Source of the DNA: Gammaproteobacteria bacterium
GTDB lineage: Bacteria > Pseudomonadota > Gammaproteobacteria > GCA-001735895
Direction: 5' to 3'
Assembly: GCA_022340305.1 (NCBI GenBank)
Contig: JAJDOF010000082.1
Coordinates: 1 to 64,000, forward strand
DNA length: 64,000 bases
Part shown: one piece after another, positions 18,131-26,852 of the stretch
Numbering within the stretch: the stretch's first letter is position 1
Layout: every line of letters starts with the position of its first letter
Made by a program: the position numbers and the translations under genes
Notes under the pieces: generated by a model
Seen by the model: only the letters and a program-made list of their open reading frames with translations
Databases searched by the model: none
Told to the model about the DNA's origin: nothing

Positions 18131-18907
18131 ATGACCATATCAGCCATCGACTCGAGTTCGCCAACCCCGGAAAACGACCCTCATTATCAGGCGCGCATCG
18201 ATCTTGCCGCGGCATTTCGCATGGCCGCGCGCCTGAACCTGCACGAATCAGTCGCCAACCATTTCAGCTACGCGGTTTCCAATGATGGCAGCCGCTTCCT
18301 GATCAATCCTTTCGGGCGGCATTTTTCGACACTGCGCGCCAGCGAATTGTTATTGCTCGATGCGCACGACGAGACCAGCATCGACCAGGCCAATCGCCCC
18401 GACCCGACCGCCTGGGCGATTCACAGCGCGATGCATCGCAATGTACCGCAGGCGCGCTGCGTGCTGCATGCACACTCGAAATACGCCACGGTGCTGGCAT
18501 CGATCGAAGCCACCGGCCTTGAGCCGATCGACCAGAATACGATGCGTTTTTTTAATCGCGTGTCGCTCGATACGGGTTTCGATGGCATGGGCCTCGGTGA
18601 CGAAGCCGATCGCTTGACCACCACCCTCGGTGACAACACGATTCTGATCATGGGAAATCACGGTGTAATGGCCGTTGGCGAAACCATCGCCAGGGCTTTC
18701 GACGAGCTCTACTATTTCGAGCGCGCCTGCGAAACCTACATTACCGCGCTGATGACCGGCAAACCGCTGCGTGTGGTCAGTGATGGCGTTGCCGAAAAAA
18801 CCGCACAGCAGTGGCAGGATTACATCCACCGTGTCGGCCTCGGCGAAGCCTTCTTCAACGAGATTCGCGTAATCCTCGATCGCGAAGAGCCCGACTATCG
18901 GTTGTGA
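18131..18907 (+). CDS. Class II aldolase/adducin family protein
   Basis: About 258 residues of the fuculose-phosphate aldolase/adducin fold. The zinc-binding HAHSKYATVLA supplies two His and MGNHGVMAVG a third; NHFSYAV near the N-terminus matches the substrate loop (NHxS). The ATG at 18131 is preceded by GGAG with a 6-base spacer and is preferred over an in-frame GTG at 18113. Many members with this non-sugar-phosphate pattern act on unknown carbonyl compounds, so only the fold and metal site are claimed. The 224 bases upstream hold only a doubtful 45-codon ORF at 17952-18089. Confidence 0.85.
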   Translation: MTISAIDSSSPTPENDPHYQARIDLAAAFRMAARLNLHESVANHFSYAVSNDGSRFLINPFGRHFSTLRASELLLLDAHDETSIDQANRPDPTAWAIHSAMHRNVPQARCVLHAHSKYATVLASIEATGLEPIDQNTMRFFNRVSLDTGFDGMGLGDEADRLTTTLGDNTILIMGNHGVMAVGETIARAFDELYYFERACETYITALMTGKPLRVVSDGVAEKTAQQWQDYIHRVGLGEAFFNEIRVILDREEPDYRL

Positions 18908-18971
18908 CGCAGGCGGGTCTTGCTGCTAGAACAGGCACCCGGAATGGCGGTTAACAGCAGTTCTGGCAACT

Positions 18972-19913
18972 TTACATTGACCAGTCGGCAAGCTCGCGCC
19001 GACTTGCCTGAAAAGTGGCGTTGTGCGGATCGAGGTCGAGCGCATGCTCGATCGCGTCCAGGGATGCCTGGCGTCGCCCCAACCGAGCCAGCGCATAGGC
19101 CAGATTATTCCACAGCTCGGCTTTTCCTGGCTCGATAACGAGCGCCGCGCGGTAAGCGGACTCGGCCGCCACATAATCCCCCAGTGCATAAGACGTATTG
19201 CCGAGACCGCTGAGTGCAAGCAGGCTGTCGGGCCAACGTCCCAGGGCGCTCGCGTAACCCTGGCGAGCACTGCTCAAGCGTCCAACCTGCTCCATATCGA
19301 TCACTGCCGCGAGATAAGCCTCGCGGCTTGCCGTCGCCGGGATCGAATCGGGGTCAACCACCGCCAGCGCCCAATGGCCCGCCCGTTGCCAGGTCTTTTC
19401 GAACAGCGAGAAAGTCCGGGTGATTCGTCGATTAACGCCGGAACGTAATATCATATGGCGCTGTTCCAGGTCGTAGCCAATGAGGATTTCATAGTGCCAG
19501 ATCGGGTATGCCTCTATCGCGAGGTTTTGCAGGACGAATATCGGATTGCCGGCGGCAAGCTCGCGCAGCAGGGACTCGAGCTGGCCATCGAGCTGCACCG
19601 GCAGCAAATCATACTGTCGGGTTGCGGCGGCGATTTCAACCTGCAGGCTGCCTTTCAGTTCCGGGATATAAACCAGGCGCGCAATCTCGTCGGGTACCAC
19701 GGCGATGCCGCGGTAATTGATGATTCCGGCCAGCGCGGCCGGGCCACAGTGGTATTGCTGTTGGGGGAAAAACGGTACTTCGGTTAACTCCACATGTGCC
19801 GGCAGATCTGGCGGGTTGTCCAGCAGCAGGCGGGTTTGCGGGGAGGTGGCGCAGGCGCCGAGGCCAAGCGAAATAACGAACGCGCAGGCCAGGCGGCGTG
19901 CGCGTCGATTCAT
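18972..19913 (-). CDS. PA2778-family C39-like cysteine peptidase lipoprotein with TPR tail
   Basis: About 313 residues. The N-terminus is a lipoprotein signal with lipobox LGAC (Cys21). A papain-like C39 domain follows with C56 in YHCGPAAL, H140 in PIWHYEIL and D148 in GYDLE as the likely triad. From about residue 215 the sequence becomes tetratricopeptide-like (ALSGLGNTSYALGDYVAAE and AELWNNLAYALARLGR). The ATG at 19913 is preferred because the open frame upstream lacks homology. It lies 34 bases after its usual partner, a PA2779-type gene. Substrate unknown; the periplasm is the likely site. Confidence 0.85.
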   Translation of the reverse strand: MNRRARRLACAFVISLGLGACATSPQTRLLLDNPPDLPAHVELTEVPFFPQQQYHCGPAALAGIINYRGIAVVPDEIARLVYIPELKGSLQVEIAAATRQYDLLPVQLDGQLESLLRELAAGNPIFVLQNLAIEAYPIWHYEILIGYDLEQRHMILRSGVNRRITRTFSLFEKTWQRAGHWALAVVDPDSIPATASREAYLAAVIDMEQVGRLSSARQGYASALGRWPDSLLALSGLGNTSYALGDYVAAESAYRAALVIEPGKAELWNNLAYALARLGRRQASLDAIEHALDLDPHNATFQASRRELADWSM

Positions 19914-19947
19914 GAGTGCCAGTGCTCCCGGTATTCCTTGTGGGAAA

Positions 19948-20301
19948 TTACTTTTCCGGAATAACGTCGATATAGCCGGTGACTTCGAGCACCAGAAAGA
20001 TAACCAGGGCAAGTACCAGTACATTACCACCGGCCGGGGCTTCATCGACGCGCTGGTAGATTTGCGCAATCTCGACATCGGTCATCGCCGCCACGCGGGC
20101 AGTTGCCTCGGACCGGGCGACACCACCTTGCAACAGTCTTGCCTGGATCCAGTCGCGTTGGCCGGCAACGTCAATGAATTGGCCCGCAAAGCCGGATTGC
20201 TGGATCTGATCGGTCGCTACCATACCCGCCTGGGCAGGCAAACCAGCAGCCATTACCGCAACTACAATCGGCAGGCTGCGCAGCAGAATTTTGAATCTCA
20301 T
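19948..20301 (-). CDS. PA2779-family small membrane protein
   Basis: About 117 residues: a signal peptide (MRFKILLRSLPIVVAVMAAG, cleavage near AQA), a charged middle part with RVAAMTDVEIAQIYQRVDEAPAG, and a C-terminal membrane segment (NVLVLALVIFLVLEVTGYIDVI). The ATG at 20301 has AGGGAG seven bases upstream. This PA2779-type protein regularly precedes the PA2778-type peptidase in gammaproteobacteria and is a plausible substrate or anchor for it, but that is inference. Confidence 0.85.
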   Translation of the reverse strand: MRFKILLRSLPIVVAVMAAGLPAQAGMVATDQIQQSGFAGQFIDVAGQRDWIQARLLQGGVARSEATARVAAMTDVEIAQIYQRVDEAPAGGNVLVLALVIFLVLEVTGYIDVIPEK

Positions 20302-20390
20302 TATGGTTCTCCCTAATCTGGATGTTATGGAATTGAATCGCACCGCAGAAGTATAGCCCATATCCGCCTGACACTTCCGTTAGCTTCGCA

Positions 20391-20729
20391 TCAGGCGAGC
20401 CTGGCGCCATTGGGCACAGCGCTGTCAGGTCGCGCCAGCACCACCGCGCCGTCTTCACGATGAAATCCGGTCACCAGGCATTCGGAGCGTATCGGGCCGA
20501 TCTGCTTGGGCGGAAAGTTGACGACCGCAACAATCTGGCTACCGATCAGTTGTTCGCGACTGTAGAGGTCGGTAATCTGCGCGCTCGATTTACGTATGCC
20601 GATATCATCACCAAAATCGATACGCAACTTGTAAGCCGGTTTGCGTGCTTCCGGGAAATCCTCTACTGCGACGACGGTGCCGACGCGCAGCTCTACTTTT
20701 TCAAAATCGCTCCAGTCTATGGGTTGCAT
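20391..20729 (-). CDS. csaA: CsaA-like tRNA-binding-domain protein
   Basis: A 112-residue OB-fold protein: [41 protein letters not shown]-like [11 protein letters not shown], and [21 protein letters not shown] are classic for CsaA, a dimeric tRNA-binding or chaperone-like protein. The ATG at 20729 has GAGG upstream; the frame opens further to 20837 but overlaps the CoA-transferase. It is the last gene of the creatinase operon, 10 bases after the preceding stop, so it is probably cotranscribed by position rather than by function. Confidence 0.88.
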   Translation of the reverse strand: MQPIDWSDFEKVELRVGTVVAVEDFPEARKPAYKLRIDFGDDIGIRKSSAQITDLYSREQLIGSQIVAVVNFPPKQIGPIRSECLVTGFHREDGAVVLARPDSAVPNGARLA

Positions 20730-20739
20730 TACAGGTACC

Positions 20740-21858
20740 TCAGGAAAATTCAGCGCGTAACGCGCGAGTGTGTTCACCGAGCGCCGGCACCTTAGGCGTG
20801 CTCCCGGCTGCGCGCTCGCGTATCGCGGCAACCGCAACTACCTCGGCCGGACCACTTGGCGTATCGACAGCGACGCGACGTAATTGTGGATGGCGGGCGA
20901 GACCGGCTATATCGTTGAGACGGCCAAAAGCAATCCCTGCAACCTGCAGACGCTCGATGGCCTGTTCCTGGTCGAGCCCGGAGAATACATCGGCGATCAG
21001 TTTATCAACATGGGCGCGATTGTTAACCCGCGACACGTTGGAATCGAGTCGGGGATCCGCGGCGAGCGCAGCATCGCCCAGCACCTGCTCGCAAAACCGT
21101 GCCCACTCGCGTTCGTTCTGTATCGCCAGCACGACATCCAGCTGATCGCGACAACGATAAGCGCCGTAGGGTGAAATGGTGGCGTGATTGATGCCAACGC
21201 GCGGCTGTATTTTACCGGAGTAATCGTAATGCAGTAGCGGCACCGCCAGCCATTCGGCCATGCCATCGAACAGCGATACCTTGATGACAGCCCCGCTAGC
21301 GCTGGACTCCCGATCGATCAACGCTTCGAGAATGGCGGCATAGGCCTGCTGCCCACAATTGATGTCACAGGCCGATACCCCGATGCGCCCGGGCGCTTCG
21401 GGCGTACCGGTAATCGACGCCATGCCGGATTCGCATTGCACCAGCAGGTCATAGGCCTTCATCCGGCTGTAGTCACCACTGTCGCCATAACCGGATATAT
21501 CGCAGCACACCAGCCGCGGATAACGCTCGCACAAAACTTCGCTACCAAATCCGGCACGCCCGGCGGCACCCGGGGCCAGGTTCTGGATAAACACGTCGGC
21601 ACGCGCCAGCAAGCGATGCAGCAACTCGGCATCGACATCGTTCTTGATATCCAGAACCAGCGACTCCTTACCCTGGTTGAGCCAGACGAAATACGCCGAT
21701 TCACCGTGCACTACATCGTCATAGCCACGGGCAAAATCACCTTCCGCGCGCTCTATCTTGATCACGCGCGCGCCAGCCTGTGCCAGGCGGTTAGAACAAA
21801 ACGGGGCCGCCACCGCCTGTTCCAGCGAAACCACGAGCATGTCTTGCAGGTTTAGCAT
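20740..21858 (-). CDS. Family III (CaiB/BaiF) CoA-transferase
   Basis: A 372-residue family III CoA-transferase. The N-terminal [28 protein letters not shown], the DIKN segment, and the catalytic Asp (D137 in [13 protein letters not shown]) that forms a covalent acyl intermediate are visible. Such enzymes move CoA between carboxylic acids. It sits between an acyl-CoA dehydrogenase (15 bases upstream) and csaA (10 bases downstream), so it probably activates the substrate of that dehydrogenase. The acid itself cannot be read from sequence. Confidence 0.9.
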   Translation of the reverse strand: MLNLQDMLVVSLEQAVAAPFCSNRLAQAGARVIKIERAEGDFARGYDDVVHGESAYFVWLNQGKESLVLDIKNDVDAELLHRLLARADVFIQNLAPGAAGRAGFGSEVLCERYPRLVCCDISGYGDSGDYSRMKAYDLLVQCESGMASITGTPEAPGRIGVSACDINCGQQAYAAILEALIDRESSASGAVIKVSLFDGMAEWLAVPLLHYDYSGKIQPRVGINHATISPYGAYRCRDQLDVVLAIQNEREWARFCEQVLGDAALAADPRLDSNVSRVNNRAHVDKLIADVFSGLDQEQAIERLQVAGIAFGRLNDIAGLARHPQLRRVAVDTPSGPAEVVAVAAIRERAAGSTPKVPALGEHTRALRAEFS

Positions 21859-21873
21859 TCGCAGAGCCAGGGC

Positions 21874-23031
21874 CTAGAATGACTTGGGCAAACCCAGCAC
21901 GTGGGTCGCAATATTCGACAAAATCAGATTGGTCGAGATTGGCGCGACCTGATACAGACGTGTTTCGCGAAACTTGCGCTCGACGTCGTATTCGATCGTA
22001 AACCCGTAACCACCATGGGTCTGCAGGCACATATCAGCCGCTGCCCAGGATGCATCGGCCGCCAGCAGCTTGGCCATATTGGCCTCGGAACCACAGGCTT
22101 CATCGCCATCGAACAGGCGGCAGGCCTTGTCGACCATTAACGCCGCCGCTTCGGTCTGCACGTGCGCACGCGCAATTGGAAACTGGATACCCTGGTTTTT
22201 GCCGATGGGACTGCCAAACACTTCGCGTTCACCGGCGTAGCGAGTGGCATGGTCGATGAACCAGCGCGCGTCACCAATGCATTCGGCGGCGATTAATATA
22301 CGTTCGGCATTCATGCCATCGAGGATGTATGCAAAACCCTTGCCTTCTTCACCGATCAGGTTGTCGACCGGTACGCGCAGCTGGTCGATAAACAGCTCGG
22401 TAGTGGCGTGGTTCAGCATGGTTTCGAGTGGGCGCACGGTCAGGCCGTTACCCACCGCCTCGCGCAGGTCGACCAGCAACACCGACATCCCCCGGGTCGG
22501 CTTGTCCACCTCGTCACGCGGCGTGGTGCGTACCAGCAGCAACATCAGGTCGGAATGTTCGACGCGCGAAATAAATACTTTCTGCCCGCTAACCACGTAG
22601 TGGTCCCCATCGCGCAGGGCGCGGGTCTTGATGCGCGTGGTGTCGGTTCCGCTGGAAGGTTCGGTGACGCCGAATGCCTGCAGGCGCAGCGCACCCGAGG
22701 CGATCTGCGGCAGGTACTTCTGTTTTTGTGCATCGTTCCCGTGGCGCAACAGCGTACCCATGGTGTACATCTGCGCATGGCAGGCGGCGCCATTGGCGCC
22801 GCTACGCTGAATTTCCTCGAGCACTGCGCAGGCCGCGCCCAGGTCCATGCCGGCACCGTCGTAGGCTTCAGGAATCAATACCGATAGATAACCCGCATCG
22901 GTAAGCGCCTGCACGAATTCGCCGGGATAAGCCTTGGCGCGATCCTTGTCACGCCAGTACTTGTCAGGGAAGTCTTTGCACAGGCGCTTGACCGCGTCAC
23001 GCACTTCCGGATGTGAAGGTTCTTCAGGCAT
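21874..23031 (-). CDS. Acyl-CoA dehydrogenase
   Basis: A 385-residue FAD acyl-CoA dehydrogenase. FGVTEPSSGTDTTRIKT binds FAD and substrate, RDGDHYVVSGQKVFIS follows, and the C-terminal AADMCLQTHGGYGFTIEYDVERKFRETRLYQVAPIST is a strong signature. It would introduce a C2-C3 double bond in an acyl-CoA and pass electrons to ETF. It lies 12 bases after creatinase and 15 before the CoA-transferase, so all are one operon. Why an acyl-CoA step is linked to creatine breakdown is unclear. Confidence 0.92.
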   Translation of the reverse strand: MPEEPSHPEVRDAVKRLCKDFPDKYWRDKDRAKAYPGEFVQALTDAGYLSVLIPEAYDGAGMDLGAACAVLEEIQRSGANGAACHAQMYTMGTLLRHGNDAQKQKYLPQIASGALRLQAFGVTEPSSGTDTTRIKTRALRDGDHYVVSGQKVFISRVEHSDLMLLLVRTTPRDEVDKPTRGMSVLLVDLREAVGNGLTVRPLETMLNHATTELFIDQLRVPVDNLIGEEGKGFAYILDGMNAERILIAAECIGDARWFIDHATRYAGEREVFGSPIGKNQGIQFPIARAHVQTEAAALMVDKACRLFDGDEACGSEANMAKLLAADASWAAADMCLQTHGGYGFTIEYDVERKFRETRLYQVAPISTNLILSNIATHVLGLPKSF

Positions 23032-23043
23032 TATTCCTGTCCG

Positions 23044-24261
23044 CTAAGCTGCAATAATATTGTGCTCGGGACCATAGGGGAAGCCGGTAATATTCTCTAC
23101 CCCGTCTTCGCCGATAACCAGGATATCGTGCTCGCGGTAACCACCCGCGCCGGGCAAGCCCTCGGGCAGCGTCAACATCGGCTCCATCGAAACCACCATA
23201 CCCGGCTCGAGAACCGTATCGATATCTTCACGCAATTCGAGACCAGCCTCGCGCCCGTAATAATGCGAGAGCACGCCGAAAGAATGTCCATAACCGAAGG
23301 AACGATACTGCAACAGGTCACGCTCTGTGAAAAAGCGGTTAATTTCGGCACAGATACTGGAACAGGTTGCGCCCGGGCGAATCAACGATATTCCAAGCTC
23401 ATGCGCATCGACATTGGCCTGCCAGATAGCGAGCGAAGCGGCGTCGGGTTCACCGACAAACAGGGTGCGCTCGAGGGCCGTGTAGTAGCCCGAAATCATC
23501 GGGAAAGTATTCAGACTCAGGATGTCCCCGGCTTCGAGCCGCCGCGTCGTCACCGGATTATGCGCACCATCGGTATTGAGTCCCGACTGGAACCAGACCC
23601 AGCTATCGCGCAGCTCGCTGTCGGGATAAGCGCGTGAAATTTCGAGCTCCATGGCGTCTCGCCCGGCCATCGCAACATCAATCTCGCGCGTGCCGACACG
23701 AATCGCATCACGAATCGCCTCGCCGCCGATATCGGCAGTACGCGCACCGCCCTTGATCAATTCGATTTCCTCGCTCGACTTGAACATCCGCAGTCCCATG
23801 ATGGCCTGATTGAGGTCCTGGATTTCAACCCCACCCAACATCTCTTTCATCAGCTGGTTGGAGGCCAATGTCATGTGATCGCCTTCGATACCGATGCTGC
23901 GAGAATTCTCCAGCACGGTCTTGACTGCTCGCCAGTAGTTGTTGCGCTGCCAGTCGGTATAGATGATATTTTCACCGCAGCAACGACGCCAGGGCTGGCC
24001 ACCGTCGATATTCGCCGAAACAGTCACGCAGCGCTCCGCGGTCACGACACAGGCGTAGGGACGCCCGAAGGAACAATAAAGAAAGCCCGAATAGTAGGCA
24101 ATGTTGTGCATCGAGGTCAGCAACATGGCCTCGACATTGTTGCCTGCCATCAGGGCACGCAATTTGCCCAGGCGGATTTCGTATTCGGCAGCCGAAAACG
24201 GCAGGTTTGCCTTGCTACCATTTTGCAGTTCAAAGAACTCGGGACGTTGGGTTTGCGACAT
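23044..24261 (-). CDS. creA: Creatinase (creatine amidinohydrolase)
   Basis: This 405-residue M24 (pita-bread) protein closely follows the Pseudomonas putida creatinase sequence I know, including LYCSFGRPYA, SANIDGGQPWRR, YTDWQRNNY and GYGHSFGVLSHYYGREAGL. Creatinase hydrolyses creatine to sarcosine plus urea. His232, Glu262 and Glu358 of the Pseudomonas enzyme correspond to H234 (NTDGAHNPV), E264 (YYTALERT) and E360 (VVSMEPM), a constant offset of two. Metal ligands of M24 peptidases are absent, as expected for creatinase. The ATG at 24261 has GGAG eight bases upstream. It heads a minus-strand operon and faces soxBDAG, which would use its sarcosine. Confidence 0.93.
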   Translation of the reverse strand: MSQTQRPEFFELQNGSKANLPFSAAEYEIRLGKLRALMAGNNVEAMLLTSMHNIAYYSGFLYCSFGRPYACVVTAERCVTVSANIDGGQPWRRCCGENIIYTDWQRNNYWRAVKTVLENSRSIGIEGDHMTLASNQLMKEMLGGVEIQDLNQAIMGLRMFKSSEEIELIKGGARTADIGGEAIRDAIRVGTREIDVAMAGRDAMELEISRAYPDSELRDSWVWFQSGLNTDGAHNPVTTRRLEAGDILSLNTFPMISGYYTALERTLFVGEPDAASLAIWQANVDAHELGISLIRPGATCSSICAEINRFFTERDLLQYRSFGYGHSFGVLSHYYGREAGLELREDIDTVLEPGMVVSMEPMLTLPEGLPGAGGYREHDILVIGEDGVENITGFPYGPEHNIIAA

Positions 24262-24281
24262 GATACTCACTCCGAAGTTAT

Positions 24282-24299
24282 CCGGGCGATATCACCCGG
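24282..24299. promoter_or_regulatory. Candidate operator upstream of creatinase
   Basis: CCGGGCGATATCACCCGG is an 18-bp near-perfect palindrome centred on GATATC, with one mismatched pair. It lies about 20 bases upstream of the creatinase start, overlapping where a promoter or ribosome site would be. Position and symmetry suggest a repressor site; the protein that binds it is unknown. Confidence 0.4.
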
Positions 24300-24499
24300 T
24301 AAGCAATCCGGGCGTACAGGATCGAAATACCGGCTAAGCCCGGCTGCCCCACCGGTTTGCGTCGTCCGCAGCTGGGAACTGGTGAGGTATGCGGCTTAGC
24401 GCAGCGACGCCATCGCTGCCAGCGGGCAGCGATTTTATCTGCCGAAACTGGCCCGGGCAAGATATAATTGAACATTCCGTGCACCTGGTAATCACCAAC

Positions 24500-24970
24500 A
24501 TGTCCTCCAATGACCATCGGGTCCGATGCGCCCTCGACTCTGACCGCGAACAGTGGGATGAACTGTGGCGGGGCTACATCAGCTTTTATCAATCCAGCCT
24601 GTCAGCGGAGGTGACCGACCTGTTGTGGCAACGCATTCACGACCCGGCAGATGAAATCCAGTGCCGCGTCGCCGCGGCGAGTGATGGTAATTTACTGGGG
24701 CTGGTACATTTCTTCCCGCACGCACACACCTGGTATGCGAACCCGGTGTGCTACCTCAACGATCTGTTCGTACGACCACAGATTCGTGGTGGCGGAATCG
24801 GTGCCGCACTGATCGAGGCAGTCGTGGCTGAAGCAAGGCTGCAGGGCTGGTCCGAAGTTTACTGGCATACACAGCAAACCAATAAAGTGGCACGCGGCCT
24901 CTACGACAAGGTCACCGGCGGCACCGACGGCTTCGTCAATTACACCATCGATCTTGTAGACAGGACATAA
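24500..24970 (+). CDS. GNAT-family N-acetyltransferase
   Basis: A 156-residue acetyltransferase. LNDLFVRPQIRGGGIGAALIEAVV is motif A, with the acetyl-CoA pyrophosphate loop RGGGIG, and VYWHTQQTNKVARGLYDKV is motif B. The fold transfers acetyl from acetyl-CoA to an amine. The ATG at 24500 begins the conserved part; the frame opens upstream to 24389 without homology. The gene diverges from creatinase with a 238-base gap containing the palindrome, and precedes soxB. Substrate unknown. Confidence 0.85.
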   Translation: MSSNDHRVRCALDSDREQWDELWRGYISFYQSSLSAEVTDLLWQRIHDPADEIQCRVAAASDGNLLGLVHFFPHAHTWYANPVCYLNDLFVRPQIRGGGIGAALIEAVVAEARLQGWSEVYWHTQQTNKVARGLYDKVTGGTDGFVNYTIDLVDRT

Positions 24971-24974
24971 AAAA

Positions 24975-25007
24975 GGGGCGCTTAAACGTTGAATCCCTGG
25001 GCGCCCC
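24975..25007. terminator. Terminator-like hairpin after the GNAT gene, U-tract on the minus strand
   Basis: GGGGCGC at 24975-24981 pairs with GCGCCCC at 25001-25007. On the minus strand the stem is followed by six T residues, the textbook intrinsic terminator, whereas the plus strand lacks an immediate T-tract. It follows the plus-strand GNAT gene, yet no convincing minus-strand gene lies in 25008-25288. That stretch otherwise holds only the promoter-like site at 25160 and a low-quality open frame. Confidence 0.5.
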
Positions 25008-25159
25008 CATCTTCCGCTTTTTCGTAACGCCCACCGATCGATTCAATAGAGTGCTGAGAATTGTTCTAGCGCGATCACCAACCCGGCCGTCTTCGCGTTC
25101 ATACCTGCCGTAGGCCATCGCGCCATGTCGTTCTGATGCCCTGTAGAGTCGTTTACCAG

Positions 25160-25188
25160 TTGACAGCAATAATCGCATTCTGTTTAAA
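25160..25188 (+). promoter_or_regulatory. Sigma-70-type promoter candidate for soxBDAG
   Basis: TTGACA (25160-25165), a 17-base spacer, and TTTAAA (25183-25188) form a good -35/-10 pair about 100 bases upstream of soxB. The -35 is a perfect consensus and the -10 matches 4 of 6. The leader between here and soxB is about 90 bases; I see no glycine riboswitch consensus in it. Confidence 0.5.
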
Positions 25189-25288
25189 CTTGCTAGTCGC
25201 AGGGAACAGGTTCCGGTAAGCTCATGTAACCAGCAACCGGCGACCAGTAATCGGTTTTCGCCTGGCAGACTCAACCAAATTGGCGCTT

Positions 25289-26542
25289 ATGTATTACTCA
25301 GGATTCAACCTGCTGAAGCAGGCACTCGGTGGAAATCGCGGCTGGACCAGGGCCTGGCGTAATCCGGAACCGAAGAAGCAATACGATGTCATCATCATCG
25401 GTGGTGGCGGCCACGGCCTGGCCACGGCCTACTACCTGGCAAGCATGCACGGCATCACCAATGTCGCGGTGCTGGAGAAGGGTTATATCGGTGGTGGTAA
25501 TACCGGGCGCAATACCACTATCGTGCGCTCCAATTACCTGCTCAACCCGAACTCCCAGTTTTACGAGCATTCAATGAAACTTTGGGAAGGACTGAGCCAG
25601 GAACTGAATTACAACGTCATGTTCAGTCAACGTGGCGTATTGAACCTGATTCACAACGATGCGCAACGCGATGGCTTTGCACGCCGTGGTAACGCGATGC
25701 GCCTGAATGGCGTCGACGCGGTGATGCACGATCTCGAAGGCGTCAAAAAGCTGATGCCACATCTCGATTTCTCTAAAAATACCCGCTTTCCGGTGCAAGG
25801 TGGACTTGCGCAACCGCGTGGCGGTACCGCGCGCCATGACGCGGTCGCCTGGGGTTACGCCCGCGCTGCGGATCGCCTGGGGGTCGATATCATCCAGAAA
25901 TGCGAGGTGACGGGTATAAAACGCGATGGTGATCGCGTGCTCGGAGTGGAGACCTCGCGCGGATTTATCAGCGCCGGCCAGGTCGGTGTCGCGGTAGCCG
26001 GCAACTCCAGCCGCGTGTTCGGCATGGTTGGCATGAAACTGCCGATCGAATCCCATGTGTTGCAAGCCTTCGTCACCGAGGGTATCAAACCGCTGGTCGA
26101 TACGGTCTGTACTTTCGGCGCCGGTCATTTCTACATCAGCCAGTCGGACAAGGGTGGCCTGGTTTTCGGTGGTGATATCGACGGCTGGAACACCTATGCG
26201 CAACGTGGCAATCTGCCAACCTTCAATCACGTTGTCGCCGGCGGCGTCACCATGATGCCCTGTCTCGCCCGCCTGCGCGTGCTGCGCCAGTGGGGCGGTG
26301 TCATGGACATGTCGATGGACGGCAGCCCGATAATCGGCAAGACCCCTATCGACAACCTGTATATGAACGGTGGCTGGTGCTACGGCGGTTTCAAGGCTAC
26401 GCCGGCCTCGGGTTGGGTGTTTGCGCACACCATTGCCAACGACAAGCCGCATCGATTGAACGCCGAGTTCACGCTGGAGCGTTTTCGCGAAGGGCGCATG
26501 ATCGACGAAAACGGCGCCGGTGCGCTGCCCAAAGCGCATTAG
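25289..26542 (+). CDS. soxB: Sarcosine oxidase subunit beta
   Basis: SoxB is the catalytic flavin subunit of heterotetrameric sarcosine oxidase, which demethylates sarcosine to glycine and passes the methylene group to tetrahydrofolate or releases formaldehyde. This 417-residue protein has the Rossmann motif VIIIGGGGHGLATAYYLA, EKGYIGGGNTGRNTTIVRSNY, and ARHDAVAWGYAR with H183 at the position of the His that covalently binds FMN in known beta subunits. DGSPIIGKTPIDNLYMNGGWCYGGFK is the usual C-terminal flavin block. The ATG at 25289 fits homologues. It is first in soxBDAG; soxD starts 19 bases later. Confidence 0.96.
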   Translation: MYYSGFNLLKQALGGNRGWTRAWRNPEPKKQYDVIIIGGGGHGLATAYYLASMHGITNVAVLEKGYIGGGNTGRNTTIVRSNYLLNPNSQFYEHSMKLWEGLSQELNYNVMFSQRGVLNLIHNDAQRDGFARRGNAMRLNGVDAVMHDLEGVKKLMPHLDFSKNTRFPVQGGLAQPRGGTARHDAVAWGYARAADRLGVDIIQKCEVTGIKRDGDRVLGVETSRGFISAGQVGVAVAGNSSRVFGMVGMKLPIESHVLQAFVTEGIKPLVDTVCTFGAGHFYISQSDKGGLVFGGDIDGWNTYAQRGNLPTFNHVVAGGVTMMPCLARLRVLRQWGGVMDMSMDGSPIIGKTPIDNLYMNGGWCYGGFKATPASGWVFAHTIANDKPHRLNAEFTLERFREGRMIDENGAGALPKAH

Positions 26543-26561
26543 CTATTGCAGAGACAATGAC

Positions 26562-26852
26562 ATGTTGAGAATCGAATGCCCCTGGTGCGGGGTACGCAAC
26601 GAAGACGAATTCTCCTACGGCGGAGATGCCACGGTTGAACGACCGGCCGACGACGCCTCACAGGACGACTGGTACGATTACGTTTACACGCGCGCCAACC
26701 CGGCCGGTCGCCACCGCGAGTACTGGCACCACATCAATGGTTGTCGAGCCTGGCTCACGGTCGAACGCGATACGATGACTCACGAGATCTTCAGTACTGA
26801 GCCCACCTCGGCCAGCCTGCCGCAACCCCAGCGCAAGACCGGATCATTATGA
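26562..26852 (+). CDS. soxD: Sarcosine oxidase subunit delta
   Basis: A 96-residue protein with the small zinc subunit pattern: CPWCGVRNEDEFSYGGDA near the N-terminus and HHINGCRAWLTVERDT further on, giving a Cys-Cys-His-Cys zinc site. WYDYVYTRANPAGRHREYW is conserved in SoxD. It caps the alpha subunit in the tetramer. Its stop overlaps the soxA start by four bases (ATGA), a coupling sign typical of this operon. Confidence 0.95.
   Translation: MLRIECPWCGVRNEDEFSYGGDATVERPADDASQDDWYDYVYTRANPAGRHREYWHHINGCRAWLTVERDTMTHEIFSTEPTSASLPQPQRKTGSL

Noticed and set aside
24936-25274. Minus-strand 112-codon open frame before soxB
   Set aside because: No ribosome site, no recognisable sequence, and the frame runs through the T6 terminator-like hairpin; treated as non-coding.
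25189-25288. Glycine riboswitch in the soxBDAG leader
   Set aside because: I looked for the conserved glycine-aptamer core and did not find it; the leader is also too short for a tandem aptamer.
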